DNA of 64,000 nucleotides. It comes from Arthrobacter sp. ISL-30 (GTDB lineage: Bacteria; Actinomycetota; Actinomycetes; Actinomycetales; Micrococcaceae). The position numbers and the translations under genes were made by a program. A model generated the notes under the pieces. The model was not told where the DNA came from. It saw only the letters and a list, made by a program, of their open reading frames with translations, and searched no databases. Positions 34,815-42,591 of this stretch are shown here, piece by piece (position 1 is the stretch's first letter; each line of letters opens with the position of its first letter). The stretch spans positions 1 through 64,000 of the forward strand of contig NZ_JAGGPK010000028.1 in assembly GCF_018613855.1 (NCBI RefSeq). Reading direction: 5' to 3'.

Positions 34815-35138
34815 CTATCGGTGCACGTTTACCGGCCAGCTCATGAAGGCCGGTTCCTCATAGGGATGCGCTGCCCGCAATGCCCGGACAACGCCGTCGA
34901 GCACTTCGATGGACACCAGGCATTCGACCCGGATTTCGGCAACGTGCTCGGAGCTTCCTACGTCGCCGATGAAGGGGCTGGCGTCGGGGAGGGGCGTGAA
35001 TCTGCCGGTCCCAGGGCTGGTAAAGGCGCAGTGGGAGTATTCTCCAATTCGGCCTGCACCGGCGTCGCCAATGGCTTTCAAAAGGTCTTCGGCATGGGAT
35101 TCGGGCACGTAAACCACCAGAGTGTGGAGCTTTTCCAT
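34815..35138 (-). CDS. Stand-alone NIF3/YqfO insert-domain-like protein
   Basis: The 107-residue protein matches the CutA-like domain inserted in YqfO-type NIF3 proteins: VVYVPESHAEDLLKAIGDAGAGRIGEYSHCAFTSPGTGRF, then PFIGDVG, RVECLVSIEVLDGVVRALRAAHPYEEPAF. In YqfO the insert sits between the two halves of a metal-binding enzyme; here it is alone. It is predicted to form a trimer-like alpha/beta fold with conserved His and Cys (SHC). The role is unknown. It lies between ffs and tRNA-Ser. Confidence 0.82.
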   Translation of the reverse strand: MEKLHTLVVYVPESHAEDLLKAIGDAGAGRIGEYSHCAFTSPGTGRFTPLPDASPFIGDVGSSEHVAEIRVECLVSIEVLDGVVRALRAAHPYEEPAFMSWPVNVHR

Positions 35139-35460
35139 GGCATTATCTTCCCAGCCGACGCCTGCCTAGGGTCTTTTGGCCATTGTCAATCGACGGTGCA
35201 GGGCAGACCATGGGTATGTACACCGATTGGGGCAATGTCCAGATTGTGAGCTGCAGGGCCTGGAGCGAGGGCTGGACCCGGCAGCTCAATGGTGTTACCG
35301 GAGGAATGGACGCATTGGGGGCGTCCATTTTGACGTTAAGGCCTCTGTCGCGATAAGGGGTGGGCTGTGCAAACTGTGCCATTCCAGGGCTCAATCGCTC
35401 GATTGGGCGATGCAGGAATGTTCAGGTAATCTAGTATCTGCTTTTGATTCAGAAGCAGAT
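35139..35460 (+). promoter_or_regulatory. 322-base gene-free region with tRNA-Ser promoter
   Basis: No credible gene is present. A frame of 99 codons here runs into the tRNA and has no family features. Near the right end, TTGGGC (35403-35408) and TAATCT (35427-35432) with 18-base spacing form a plausible promoter about 30 bases ahead of tRNA-Ser. Confidence 0.5.
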
Positions 35461-35545
35461 GGAGAATTCGCCTAGCGGCCTATGGCGCACGCCTGGAACG
35501 CGTGTTGGGTTAACGCCCTCGGGGGTTCAAATCCCCCATTCTCCG
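35461..35545 (+). tRNA. tRNA-Ser (anticodon GGA)
   Basis: The acceptor stem GGAGAAT/ATTCTCC plus discriminator G closes the cloverleaf. The anticodon stem CACGC/GCGTG encloses CTGGAAC, giving anticodon GGA (Ser UCC/UCU). A long class II variable arm and the T-arm GGGGGTTCAAATCCCCC follow. No CCA is encoded. A strong terminator lies 6 bases beyond. Confidence 0.95.
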
Positions 35546-35551
35546 CGTTTT

Positions 35552-35580
35552 GGCCCCGGTCTTAGGACCGGGGCCTTTTT
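35552..35580 (+). terminator. tRNA-Ser terminator
   Basis: The perfect 10-bp stem GGCCCCGGTC/GACCGGGGCC has a TTAG loop and is followed by TTTTT. Confidence 0.92.
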
Positions 35581-35603
35581 GCGTCCCGCCCCTGTTTCCC
35601 AGC

Positions 35604-35660
35604 CGAGGTGTGAGGTCTCTGCGCTTTGGCTTGGTGAATACGCCGAGATCTCACACCTCG
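35604..35660. repeat. Long inverted repeat downstream of tRNA-Ser
   Basis: CGAGGTGTGAG (35604-35614) and CTCACACCTCG (35650-35660) pair perfectly. After one mismatch, TCTC/GAGA extends the stem, with a 25-base loop. It lies between the tRNA terminator and the LysR gene 3' end. It may be a terminator for the regulator gene or a dispersed REP-like element. Confidence 0.65.
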
Positions 35661-35690
35661 ACGGCGGCACCCACTCACACGGCGGCGGCG

Positions 35691-36608
35691 TCACCCCTCC
35701 TCGTACGCTACCCGTTGTTGGGCGGCCACCCTTTCGAGCACCTGCCGGCAGGCCAGAATGGCGGGGTGGATGCGTCCGGCCGTGCGTGTGGAGGTGAAGA
35801 CAGTGCGTCGCGGCAGCCCGGGGAGGTCAAGCAACTGGACCGGGAGCGAGCGTCCGGTCCATACGAGGTCCGGCATCAGGGCGACGGCGTTGCCGGATTC
35901 GATCAGCCGGATCTGCGCCTGGAGGTCCGCAGTTTCGTAGCGGACATCGGGTTCGAAGCCGGCCGAGCGGCAGGCCTGCTCTGCCCAGTGCCGCGATGCC
36001 GCCCCGCGGGGCTCCATGACCCACGCTAATTTGGCCGTGTCCGTCAGAGAATTGATGTCTTCGCCGCCCAGACCCAGAGGGGGAGTGGCCAACCGGAGCG
36101 CGTCACTGGTGAGGGTGGCGCGATCGAGTCCCGGATGGTGCGGCGCAGCATGCCCCGGATATTGCTCGGCCACGACGATGTCGAAGTCCCGGGCCCACGT
36201 TTCATACAGGGCGGTCTCAGGTTCGCGCTGGGTCATCTCCACGCGCACCTCTGGATACTCGTTCTTCATGATAGTGAGGAACTCCGGCATCAGTGCGAGT
36301 GCCGCGGACTGGAAAACGGCCAGCCGGACGGTGCCGGTTACCGTGGACAACGACGCCGCAAGATCTGTTTCGGCCCGCTCCAGGGTGGCCAGCAGGGCCG
36401 CAGTGTGTTCGACGAGAATCTCGGCCTGGGCGGTCAGTTGCACTCGCCGTCCCGACTTACGGAGCAGTTTGACGCCTGCCTCCTTCTCCAGGAGCGTGAG
36501 CTGCTGGGAGACTGAAGAAGGGCTGTACTTCATGGCATCAGCCACCTCGGCGAGCGTTCCCCGGATCTTCAGTTCGTGCAGCAGGCGAAGCCTCCGGACG
36601 TCCAACAT
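35691..36608 (-). CDS. LysR-family regulator, probably of putA
   Basis: The 305-residue LysR-type regulator has the N-terminal helix-turn-helix LHELKIRGTLAEVADAMKYSPSSVSQQLTLLEKEAGVKLLRKSGRRVQLT and a C-terminal effector domain starting VTGTVRLAVFQSAALALMPEFL. I start at ATG 36608 with GGAGG 5 bases upstream; the frame from 36641 lacks a site. It is divergent from putA across 125 bases containing a strong palindrome, the usual layout for a LysR activator and its target. Proline would be the expected inducer (inference). ArgP/IciA-like proteins are related. Confidence 0.85.
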   Translation of the reverse strand: MLDVRRLRLLHELKIRGTLAEVADAMKYSPSSVSQQLTLLEKEAGVKLLRKSGRRVQLTAQAEILVEHTAALLATLERAETDLAASLSTVTGTVRLAVFQSAALALMPEFLTIMKNEYPEVRVEMTQREPETALYETWARDFDIVVAEQYPGHAAPHHPGLDRATLTSDALRLATPPLGLGGEDINSLTDTAKLAWVMEPRGAASRHWAEQACRSAGFEPDVRYETADLQAQIRLIESGNAVALMPDLVWTGRSLPVQLLDLPGLPRRTVFTSTRTAGRIHPAILACRQVLERVAAQQRVAYEEG

Positions 36609-36649
36609 GGCGGCCTCCAATAACTCGTCATTTCTAATCAATATTCATC

Positions 36650-36667
36650 GGAAAAGATCGCTTTTCC
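36650..36667. promoter_or_regulatory. Palindrome in LysR/putA intergenic region
   Basis: GGAAAAGATCGCTTTTCC has perfect 7-bp arms around ATCG. It is flanked by an outer partial repeat (CTAATCA near 36633 and TGATTGTAG near 36673). This is a likely binding region for the LysR regulator controlling putA. Confidence 0.5.
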
Positions 36668-36733
36668 TAACGTGATTGTAGATCCATACTGGTTGAAACA
36701 GAGCAATCCAAGCCCAGAAAGAACGAGACGATC

Positions 36734-39700
36734 ATGACCCCTACACGCGACGCCGTTATTCACAGCGCACAGGAATCCGGTCACTTCAGGGAACTGGCAG
36801 ACGAAGCCGTCAGCCTGGTCCGACACTGGCTCACTGAGGCCTCCAAGATTCCCGTGGACGTCTCCGCCCAGCGACTCGCAGGCGTGCTGAAGGACCCCAA
36901 TGGACTGGACTTCACGGTCGGCTTCGTCGACGGCGTCATCCGCCCGGAGGACCTTTCCGTCGCTGGACGCAACCTTGCCCGCCTGGCGCCGAAATGCCCC
37001 ACGTTCCTTCCCTGGTACATGCGCAGTGCGGTTCGCGCCGGCGGCATCATGGCGCCCATCCTGCCGCACGTCGTCATCCCGATCGCCCGCAAGGTACTTC
37101 GCGATATGGTGGGCCACCTGATCGTGGACGCTACCGACTCCAAGCTGGGGCCGGCGATCTCCAAGATCCGCCAGGAAGGCGTCCACCTGAACGTCAACCT
37201 CCTCGGCGAAGCCGTGCTCGGAGAGCACGAAGCCAACCGCCGCCTTGAGGGGACCCTCAAGCTGCTGGCGAGGGACGACGTCGACTACGTCTCCATCAAG
37301 GAATCCTCCACCGTAGCTCCGCACTCACTGTGGTCCTTCGATGAGGCCGTGGAGCACGTCGTTGAGAAGCTGACACCGCTCTACCACCTCGCTGCTTCCT
37401 TCCCCAAGCCCAAGTTCATCAACCTGGACATGGAGGAATACAAGGACCTGAGCCTCACCATGGAGGTCTTCACCCGCATCCTGGACAAGCCGGAGTTCAA
37501 GAACCTTGAAGCCGGCATCGTCCTCCAGGCGTACCTGCCGGATGCGCTCTCCGCGATGCAGAAGCTCCAGGAGTGGGCAGCGGCCCGCCGGGCCCAGGGC
37601 GGAGCCCCAGTCAAGGTCCGCGTCGTGAAGGGCGCTAACCTGCCGATGGAACAGGTGGAGGCATCCCTGCACGACTGGCCGCTGGCCACCTGGGGAACCA
37701 AGCAGGACTCGGACACCAACTACAAGCGTGTCCTCAATTACTCCCTGACCAAGGAGCGCATCGACGCAGTGCGCATCGGCGTAGCCGGACACAACCTGTT
37801 CGACATCGCCTTCTCCTGGCTGCTCGCCAAGGAACGCGGAGTCACTGAAGGCATTGAATTCGAGATGCTGCTCGGTATGGCCACCGGCCAGGCCACGGCG
37901 GTCCGCAAGGACGTCGGCAGCCTCCTGCTGTACACGCCCGTTGTGCACCCGGGCGAGTTCGACGTCGCCATCGCGTACCTCATCCGCCGACTGGAGGAAG
38001 GCGCGAGCCAGGACAACTTCATGTCGGCAGTCTTTGAACTCAGCGAGAATGAGGCGTTGTTCGAACGCGAACGGAACCGCTTCCTGCGCTCGCTGGAAAA
38101 CCTGGACGATTCCGTTCCGGAACCCAACCGCAAGCAGGACCGCAACAAGCCGTCGGCCCCCGCTCCCACCGAGGGCTTTGCCAACACCCCGGACACCGAC
38201 CCCGCCCTTCCGGCCAACCGGGAGTGGGGCCGGAAGATCCTGGCGCGCATCCCGAACTCCACGGCGGGCAACGACGTCGTCGAGGCCACCAAGGTGACCG
38301 ACGCCGATCAACTCGAGCACATCATCGCCACGGCTGTTGAGCATGGCAAGAAGTGGGCAGCCATGTCTGCCGCAGAGCGTGGTGCCATCCTGCACCGTGC
38401 CGGTGACATCATGGAGGCCCGCCGAGCCGAGTTGCTTGAGGTCATGGCTTCCGAAACGGGCAAGACCATTGAGCAGGGCGATCCCGAGGTCAGCGAAGCG
38501 ATCGACTTTGCGCACTACTACGCGGAACGCGGCAAGGACCTGGAAAAGGTCGACGGCGCCACGTTCGTTCCTGCCAACCTCACCGTCGTGACACCTCCGT
38601 GGAACTTCCCCGTGGCCATCCCCGCCGGATCGACGCTCGCGGCGCTCGCCGCCGGCTCCGCCGTCGTGATCAAGCCTGCCAAGCAGGCCCGCCGCTCGGG
38701 TTCGGTCATGGTGGATGCACTGTGGGAAGCCGGCGTTCCCCGCGAAGTCCTGGCCCTCGTCCAGCTCGAGGAGCGGGACCTTGGCACCCAGCTGGTGTCC
38801 CACCCCAGCGTGGACCGGGTCATCCTCACCGGCGGCTATGAGACCGCTGAGCTGTTCCGTTCCTTCCGTGAGGATCTACCGCTGCTGGCCGAGACCTCAG
38901 GGAAGAATGCCATCATCGTCACTCCCAGCGCAGACCTGGACCTTGCGGCAAAGGACGTCGTCCAGTCGGCGTTCGGACATGCGGGGCAGAAGTGCTCGGC
39001 AGCATCGCTCGTGATCTTGGTGGGATCCGTAGCCACGTCTACCCGCTTCCACAACCAGCTGCTTGACGCCACGCGTTCCCTGAAGGTGGGCTACCCCGCC
39101 GACGCCACAACGCAGATGGGCCCCATCATCGAGCCGGCCAAGGGCAAGCTGCTCAACGCCCTGACCACGCTCGGCGAGGGCGAGACCTGGGCCGTCAAGC
39201 CCCAGCAGCTCGACGCCACTGGACGGCTGTGGTCCCCGGGCGTACGTTCCGGAGTCAAGCGCGGATCGTACTACCACCTGACCGAATTCTTCGGCCCGGT
39301 GCTTGGAGTCATGACGGCGGAGACCCTGGAAGAGGCCATCGCAATCCAGAATGACATCGAATACGGCCTCACGGCCGGCTTGCACTCCCTGGACTCGGCG
39401 GAGATCGGGCTCTGGCTGGACACCATCCAGGCTGGCAACCTCTACGTCAACCGCGGCATCACCGGCGCCATCGTCCAGAGGCAGCCGTTCGGTGGCTGGA
39501 AGAAGTCGGCAGTGGGCGCGGGTACCAAGGCCGGTGGCCCGAACTACCTGATCGGCCTGGGTAACTGGCTCCCTGCTGAACCGGCTGCCCGCCCGGGCGT
39601 CACGCTCAAGGGAGCTGCCGCGTCCATCCTTGCGGCCGCGAAGAATGCCGGCTCCGCCGTCGACGCCGCCGAGGCCGAGTGGCTGCAGGGCGCGCTCTTC

Positions 39701-40198
39701 AGCGACGCCGCTGCCTGGTCGGACGAGTTCGGCACCCGCAAGGACGTTTCCGGCCTTACCGCGGAGCGCAACGTTTTCCGGTATCGCCCGCTGCCGGTCA
39801 CGGTTCGCCTTTCCGAAGGGGAACGGCTCGTTGAGCTGCTCCGCGTGGTGGCGGCGGGAGCCGTCGCAGGTTCCAGCGTGACCGTGTCCTCTGCTGTTGC
39901 CATCCCCGACGCCGTAGCAACCGCCTTCGCCGGGCTTGGAGTGAAGACCCGCATTGAGGATGACGCCGCCTGGCTGAATCGTGCGGCAACTCTGGGAGCC
40001 GGACGGGTCCGCCTGATCGGCGGCAACAGCAGCGCCTTGAGCGCAGCAACCGGCGGACGTCCCGACGTCGCGGTCTACCACGGCGAGGTGACCCCGGCCG
40101 GGCGGATCGAACTGCTGCCGTTCCTCCACGAACAGGCCGTCAGCATCACGGCCCACCGGTTCGGCACTCCGAACCACCTCTCCGACGCGCTGATCTAG
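36734..40198 (+). CDS. putA: Bifunctional proline dehydrogenase / L-glutamate gamma-semialdehyde dehydrogenase
   Basis: PutA oxidises proline to glutamate in two steps. The FAD-dependent proline dehydrogenase domain spans about residues 80-450 (VSIKESSTVAP, LEAGIVLQAYLPDA, VKVRVVKGANLPMEQ, VRIGVAGHNLFDIA). The aldehyde dehydrogenase domain spans about 500-960, with Glu in LLAETSGKNA near 718 and catalytic Cys in HAGQKCSAA near 753. A C-terminal region of about 190 residues is ALDH-superfamily-like. The length of 1154 residues is normal for actinobacterial PutA. No ribbon-helix-helix DNA-binding domain is present, so regulation falls to the adjacent LysR protein. A strong terminator follows. 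Confidence 0.96.
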   Translation: MTPTRDAVIHSAQESGHFRELADEAVSLVRHWLTEASKIPVDVSAQRLAGVLKDPNGLDFTVGFVDGVIRPEDLSVAGRNLARLAPKCPTFLPWYMRSAVRAGGIMAPILPHVVIPIARKVLRDMVGHLIVDATDSKLGPAISKIRQEGVHLNVNLLGEAVLGEHEANRRLEGTLKLLARDDVDYVSIKESSTVAPHSLWSFDEAVEHVVEKLTPLYHLAASFPKPKFINLDMEEYKDLSLTMEVFTRILDKPEFKNLEAGIVLQAYLPDALSAMQKLQEWAAARRAQGGAPVKVRVVKGANLPMEQVEASLHDWPLATWGTKQDSDTNYKRVLNYSLTKERIDAVRIGVAGHNLFDIAFSWLLAKERGVTEGIEFEMLLGMATGQATAVRKDVGSLLLYTPVVHPGEFDVAIAYLIRRLEEGASQDNFMSAVFELSENEALFERERNRFLRSLENLDDSVPEPNRKQDRNKPSAPAPTEGFANTPDTDPALPANREWGRKILARIPNSTAGNDVVEATKVTDADQLEHIIATAVEHGKKWAAMSAAERGAILHRAGDIMEARRAELLEVMASETGKTIEQGDPEVSEAIDFAHYYAERGKDLEKVDGATFVPANLTVVTPPWNFPVAIPAGSTLAALAAGSAVVIKPAKQARRSGSVMVDALWEAGVPREVLALVQLEERDLGTQLVSHPSVDRVILTGGYETAELFRSFREDLPLLAETSGKNAIIVTPSADLDLAAKDVVQSAFGHAGQKCSAASLVILVGSVATSTRFHNQLLDATRSLKVGYPADATTQMGPIIEPAKGKLLNALTTLGEGETWAVKPQQLDATGRLWSPGVRSGVKRGSYYHLTEFFGPVLGVMTAETLEEAIAIQNDIEYGLTAGLHSLDSAEIGLWLDTIQAGNLYVNRGITGAIVQRQPFGGWKKSAVGAGTKAGGPNYLIGLGNWLPAEPAARPGVTLKGAAASILAAAKNAGSAVDAAEAEWLQGALFSDAAAWSDEFGTRKDVSGLTAERNVFRYRPLPVTVRLSEGERLVELLRVVAAGAVAGSSVTVSSAVAIPDAVATAFAGLGVKTRIEDDAAWLNRAATLGAGRVRLIGGNSSALSAATGGRPDVAVYHGEVTPAGRIELLPFLHEQAVSITAHRFGTPNHLSDALI

Positions 40199-40212
40199 CG
40201 GAAGAGAACGGA

Positions 40213-40258
40213 GGACCTGGCATTCCTGATCATTTCGTTCAGGAATGCCAGGTCCTTC
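40213..40258 (+). terminator. putA terminator
   Basis: A perfect 17-bp stem (40213-40229 with 40239-40255), a 9-base loop and TTCCTTT downstream lie 15 bases after the putA stop. Confidence 0.88.
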
Positions 40259-40311
40259 CTTTGTACTAACACGCTCAATTTCATGGTCATTACAAGTCAA
40301 TGGAGACTGTT

Positions 40312-40479
40312 ATGTTCCGCGTTTACCTTGCTGCAATGGTCGTGCTCGTCGCCTCAGGCGGGCTCTGTGTATTCCAGGCCCGCACCCTTGCCCCTCTGGC
40401 TTTGGGACTCCTGCTGCTTAGCATCGGTGCCGGCGGTCTCTCCGCTGGTCTTTTTTCGGTGGCGGAAAAGAGCCGGTAG
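40312..40479 (+). CDS. Small two-span membrane protein
   Basis: A 55-codon frame begins MFRVYLAAMVVLVASGGLCVFQ and continues LAPLALGLLLLSIGAGGLSAGLFSVAEKSR. It predicts two hydrophobic helices (about 5-20 and 27-48) with a short Arg-containing turn. GGAG lies 7 bases before the ATG. Codon third positions are GC-rich, as in neighbouring genes. No family is recognised. It lies between putA and the MpaB-type gene and may have been overlooked because of its size. Confidence 0.5.
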   Translation: MFRVYLAAMVVLVASGGLCVFQARTLAPLALGLLLLSIGAGGLSAGLFSVAEKSR

Positions 40480-40496
40480 CTGTCGCTGCCGTGCGT

Positions 40497-41444
40497 TCAG
40501 CTATCTGCATTTGCTGACTGCCAGTTATCAGAACCGGACTCATAGCCGAGCCTCCGTAGCCGCTGGCGCGCCGCCAGTTCGCTCGGTCCCTTGCGTCCCA
40601 AAATAAGGCGGACGACGGCGAGGGTCATGCGGGCGGCCGTGATGGCCGGAAGTGGTACTGGGCCGAGATGGGGTCTCCGAAGTCCGAGGAGTTCGCGGTA
40701 TTTCGGTTCAAGGCTGGCCACCGCTGCCGCGAAGAGGACTTTGTATCCAGGCCAAAGCGATGGATGAAGCGGAGGGTTGCGGATGAATTCCACCGTTTCC
40801 TTCAGGCGGTCATCGGCCCGTAGCACACCGGCGTTGTACCAGTCGTCCATTTCCGCCTTAACAGAAGCCTGGTCCAGCGGCGGATCAACGATCCCCATCA
40901 GCCGGGCTGCTTGCGCCCATTCACGAATGTAAGCGTCGGGGCCGCCGGGAATGGGCCCACCCCAGATCTCGTGGGCTTTGACAAAGGAATCTGCATAGGC
41001 CACATGGACCCATCTCAGGAGCCCGGGATCGTTCGCCGAATAGTTCCTGGTGTTCCCTTGGGCGTCCAGATATGTTCCGTGGACTCTTTCGTGAATCCGC
41101 TTCACCCGATTGGTTGCCTCCTGCGCCGCTTCCCGGGAGCCGTAGGTGACGGTGAAGATCCATTGGATGGTACTGGCCAGCCGGCCTAGGGGATCCTTCT
41201 TAAAACCCGAGTGATCATAGACACCGGCCAAGGCTCCTGGATGGAGGGACTGCATCAGCAGCACCCGAATACCGGCCACAATTGTTGGCATCGAGCCATG
41301 CACTGCCCAGACAGCGGAGCCCGGAAGGTGGTAACCGACGTCGTTACCCTCGGCCAGGCGCGGGACCCAGAGGGGCGTCGAGTCGGGATGTCCGGTGAAC
41401 GCCCGCCTCAATTCCGCCCGCCAGATTTTCAGAATGTTCCCCAT
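40497..41444 (-). CDS. MpaB/DUF2236 oxygenase-like protein
   Basis: The 315-residue protein is of the MpaB/latex-clearing (DUF2236) haem-oxygenase-like family. It has AVHGSMPTIVAGIRVLLMQSLHPGALAGVYDHSGFKKDPLGRL, VKRIHERVHGTY (His pair) and LLRWVHVAYADSFVKAHEI, with conserved His and Arg residues expected near the haem. The physiological substrate is unknown. It is 39 bases downstream of the siderophore-interacting protein gene on the same strand, so it may be expressed under iron limitation. It has no signal peptide. Confidence 0.8.
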   Translation of the reverse strand: MGNILKIWRAELRRAFTGHPDSTPLWVPRLAEGNDVGYHLPGSAVWAVHGSMPTIVAGIRVLLMQSLHPGALAGVYDHSGFKKDPLGRLASTIQWIFTVTYGSREAAQEATNRVKRIHERVHGTYLDAQGNTRNYSANDPGLLRWVHVAYADSFVKAHEIWGGPIPGGPDAYIREWAQAARLMGIVDPPLDQASVKAEMDDWYNAGVLRADDRLKETVEFIRNPPLHPSLWPGYKVLFAAAVASLEPKYRELLGLRRPHLGPVPLPAITAARMTLAVVRLILGRKGPSELAARQRLRRLGYESGSDNWQSANADS

Positions 41445-41483
41445 GTTCCATTCGACCTGCTTCTGGCGTTTGTGTACAGAGAA

Positions 41484-42494
41484 TCATGCCAAAATTGGCC
41501 GGGATTGGGAGATCGGAATGCCAGTGCTCCCTGAGCCTGCCTTGCCCAGGCTCCAGTAAGCCCTGAACTCGGACTGTTTGGGATTCAGCCCGACCTCGTT
41601 CACAAGGTATCGGCGCAGGATCTTCACCACGCTGGCCTCGGCGCCCACCCAAGCGTATATGGCCGCCGCGCCTTCCTCGGAAGACGCGCCTTCCGGGGAG
41701 GAAAAGACATCCTGGCCACCAAGGGCAGCTTTGACTGCATGGCACAGCAGTCCGCCGTCGGAAGAACCGTCGCCGAGTGAGCCTTCTGGATTGCGGGCCA
41801 GCCAGGTGATTCGGACCCCGGAACCAGTGCCGATATCCAAAAAGTCTCTGGGATCCGAAACCTCCAGGAAGGCATGCCCCGTGATGTGGGCCGGTAGTGT
41901 TTCAAGAATCGAGCTGATAGCCGGGACGGCCGTTTCGTCCCCGGCCAGGAGGACCTGTTGGGCGCCTTGCGGGTTCCACCTGATTCCCATGTCGCAGAGG
42001 GGTGTAGCGGCACTGATTGCGGTGCTATCAGGTCCGATGAAGGAGACTCGGGTGCCGACAGTGGCCGCCTGGGCCCAGTCCGAGCCGGGGGCAGTGCTCC
42101 CCTCGGGTGCGGAATGGATGACGAAATCGACGTCGAGTTCCTGGCCACCGGCGACGGTACGGAGGGCGCGGACCGTGTAGGTGCGTATCCAGCCACGGCC
42201 TGGCAGTTCGCCCCTGAGCCAGTCCTGGTACCAGCCTTCCTGCAGCTGGCCTTCCGGCCCTCCAATCGGGTCCAGGTCATAGCCGGGAACCGGAAGGAGC
42301 ATCCTGATCCTCACGTCCTGTCTTGGGCCGGGAACCCCAAAGCGCTGCAGCGCGGTGCCCGTGAAAGTGACTCGCCTTAGGCGTGGCGTCGGGTTCCGGA
42401 CACCGGAGACAACGACGTCGAAGACGCGCAGTGGATATTCGTCGCTGGGAAGGGCGGCGCTCAAGGGCGATTTCCTTTCTGCGGCGGATGCCAC
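41484..42494 (-). CDS. Siderophore-interacting protein (FAD-binding ferric-siderophore reductase)
   Basis: The 336-residue cytoplasmic reductase has an FAD-binding 9 domain: VVVSGVRNPTPRLRRVTFTG, then the FAD-contact GRGWIRTYTVRALR. A C-terminal SIP domain has QVLLAGDETAVPAISSILETLPA and YAWVGAEASVVKILRRYLVNE-type motifs. It releases iron by reducing imported ferric siderophores. GTG 42494 is the first start but lacks a good ribosome site. TTG about 30 bases inside (LSAALPSDEYPLRV) has GAAAGGAAA upstream and is an alternative. It is downstream of the binding-protein gene, with an intervening hairpin. Confidence 0.9.
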   Translation of the reverse strand: MASAAERKSPLSAALPSDEYPLRVFDVVVSGVRNPTPRLRRVTFTGTALQRFGVPGPRQDVRIRMLLPVPGYDLDPIGGPEGQLQEGWYQDWLRGELPGRGWIRTYTVRALRTVAGGQELDVDFVIHSAPEGSTAPGSDWAQAATVGTRVSFIGPDSTAISAATPLCDMGIRWNPQGAQQVLLAGDETAVPAISSILETLPAHITGHAFLEVSDPRDFLDIGTGSGVRITWLARNPEGSLGDGSSDGGLLCHAVKAALGGQDVFSSPEGASSEEGAAAIYAWVGAEASVVKILRRYLVNEVGLNPKQSEFRAYWSLGKAGSGSTGIPISQSRPILA

Positions 42495-42536
42495 TGTCCG
42501 AACAGTTGGGTGCCGTGGAGACGGCCACTATGCAGC

Positions 42537-42583
42537 GGAGGCAGCGGCCTCAGGAGTGCTTTCCTGGGGTGGCCGCTGCCTCC
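42537..42583 (-). terminator. Hairpin between siderophore binding-protein and reductase genes
   Basis: GGAGGCAGCGGCC (42537-42549) pairs with GGCCGCTGCCTCC (42571-42583), and an inner CAGGA/TCCTG helix strengthens it. No T-run follows on the minus strand, so it may be an mRNA-stabilising or attenuating structure rather than a full stop. Confidence 0.55.
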
Positions 42584-42591
42584 AAACCCGG

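Noticed and set aside
35176..35475. 99-codon plus-strand frame before tRNA-Ser
   Set aside because: It runs into the tRNA gene, covers the tRNA promoter and has no family resemblance.
37325..40300. Two very long minus-strand frames opposite putA
   Set aside because: Both mirror the codon bias of putA and show Gly/Arg/Val-rich sequence without domains. putA itself is unambiguous.
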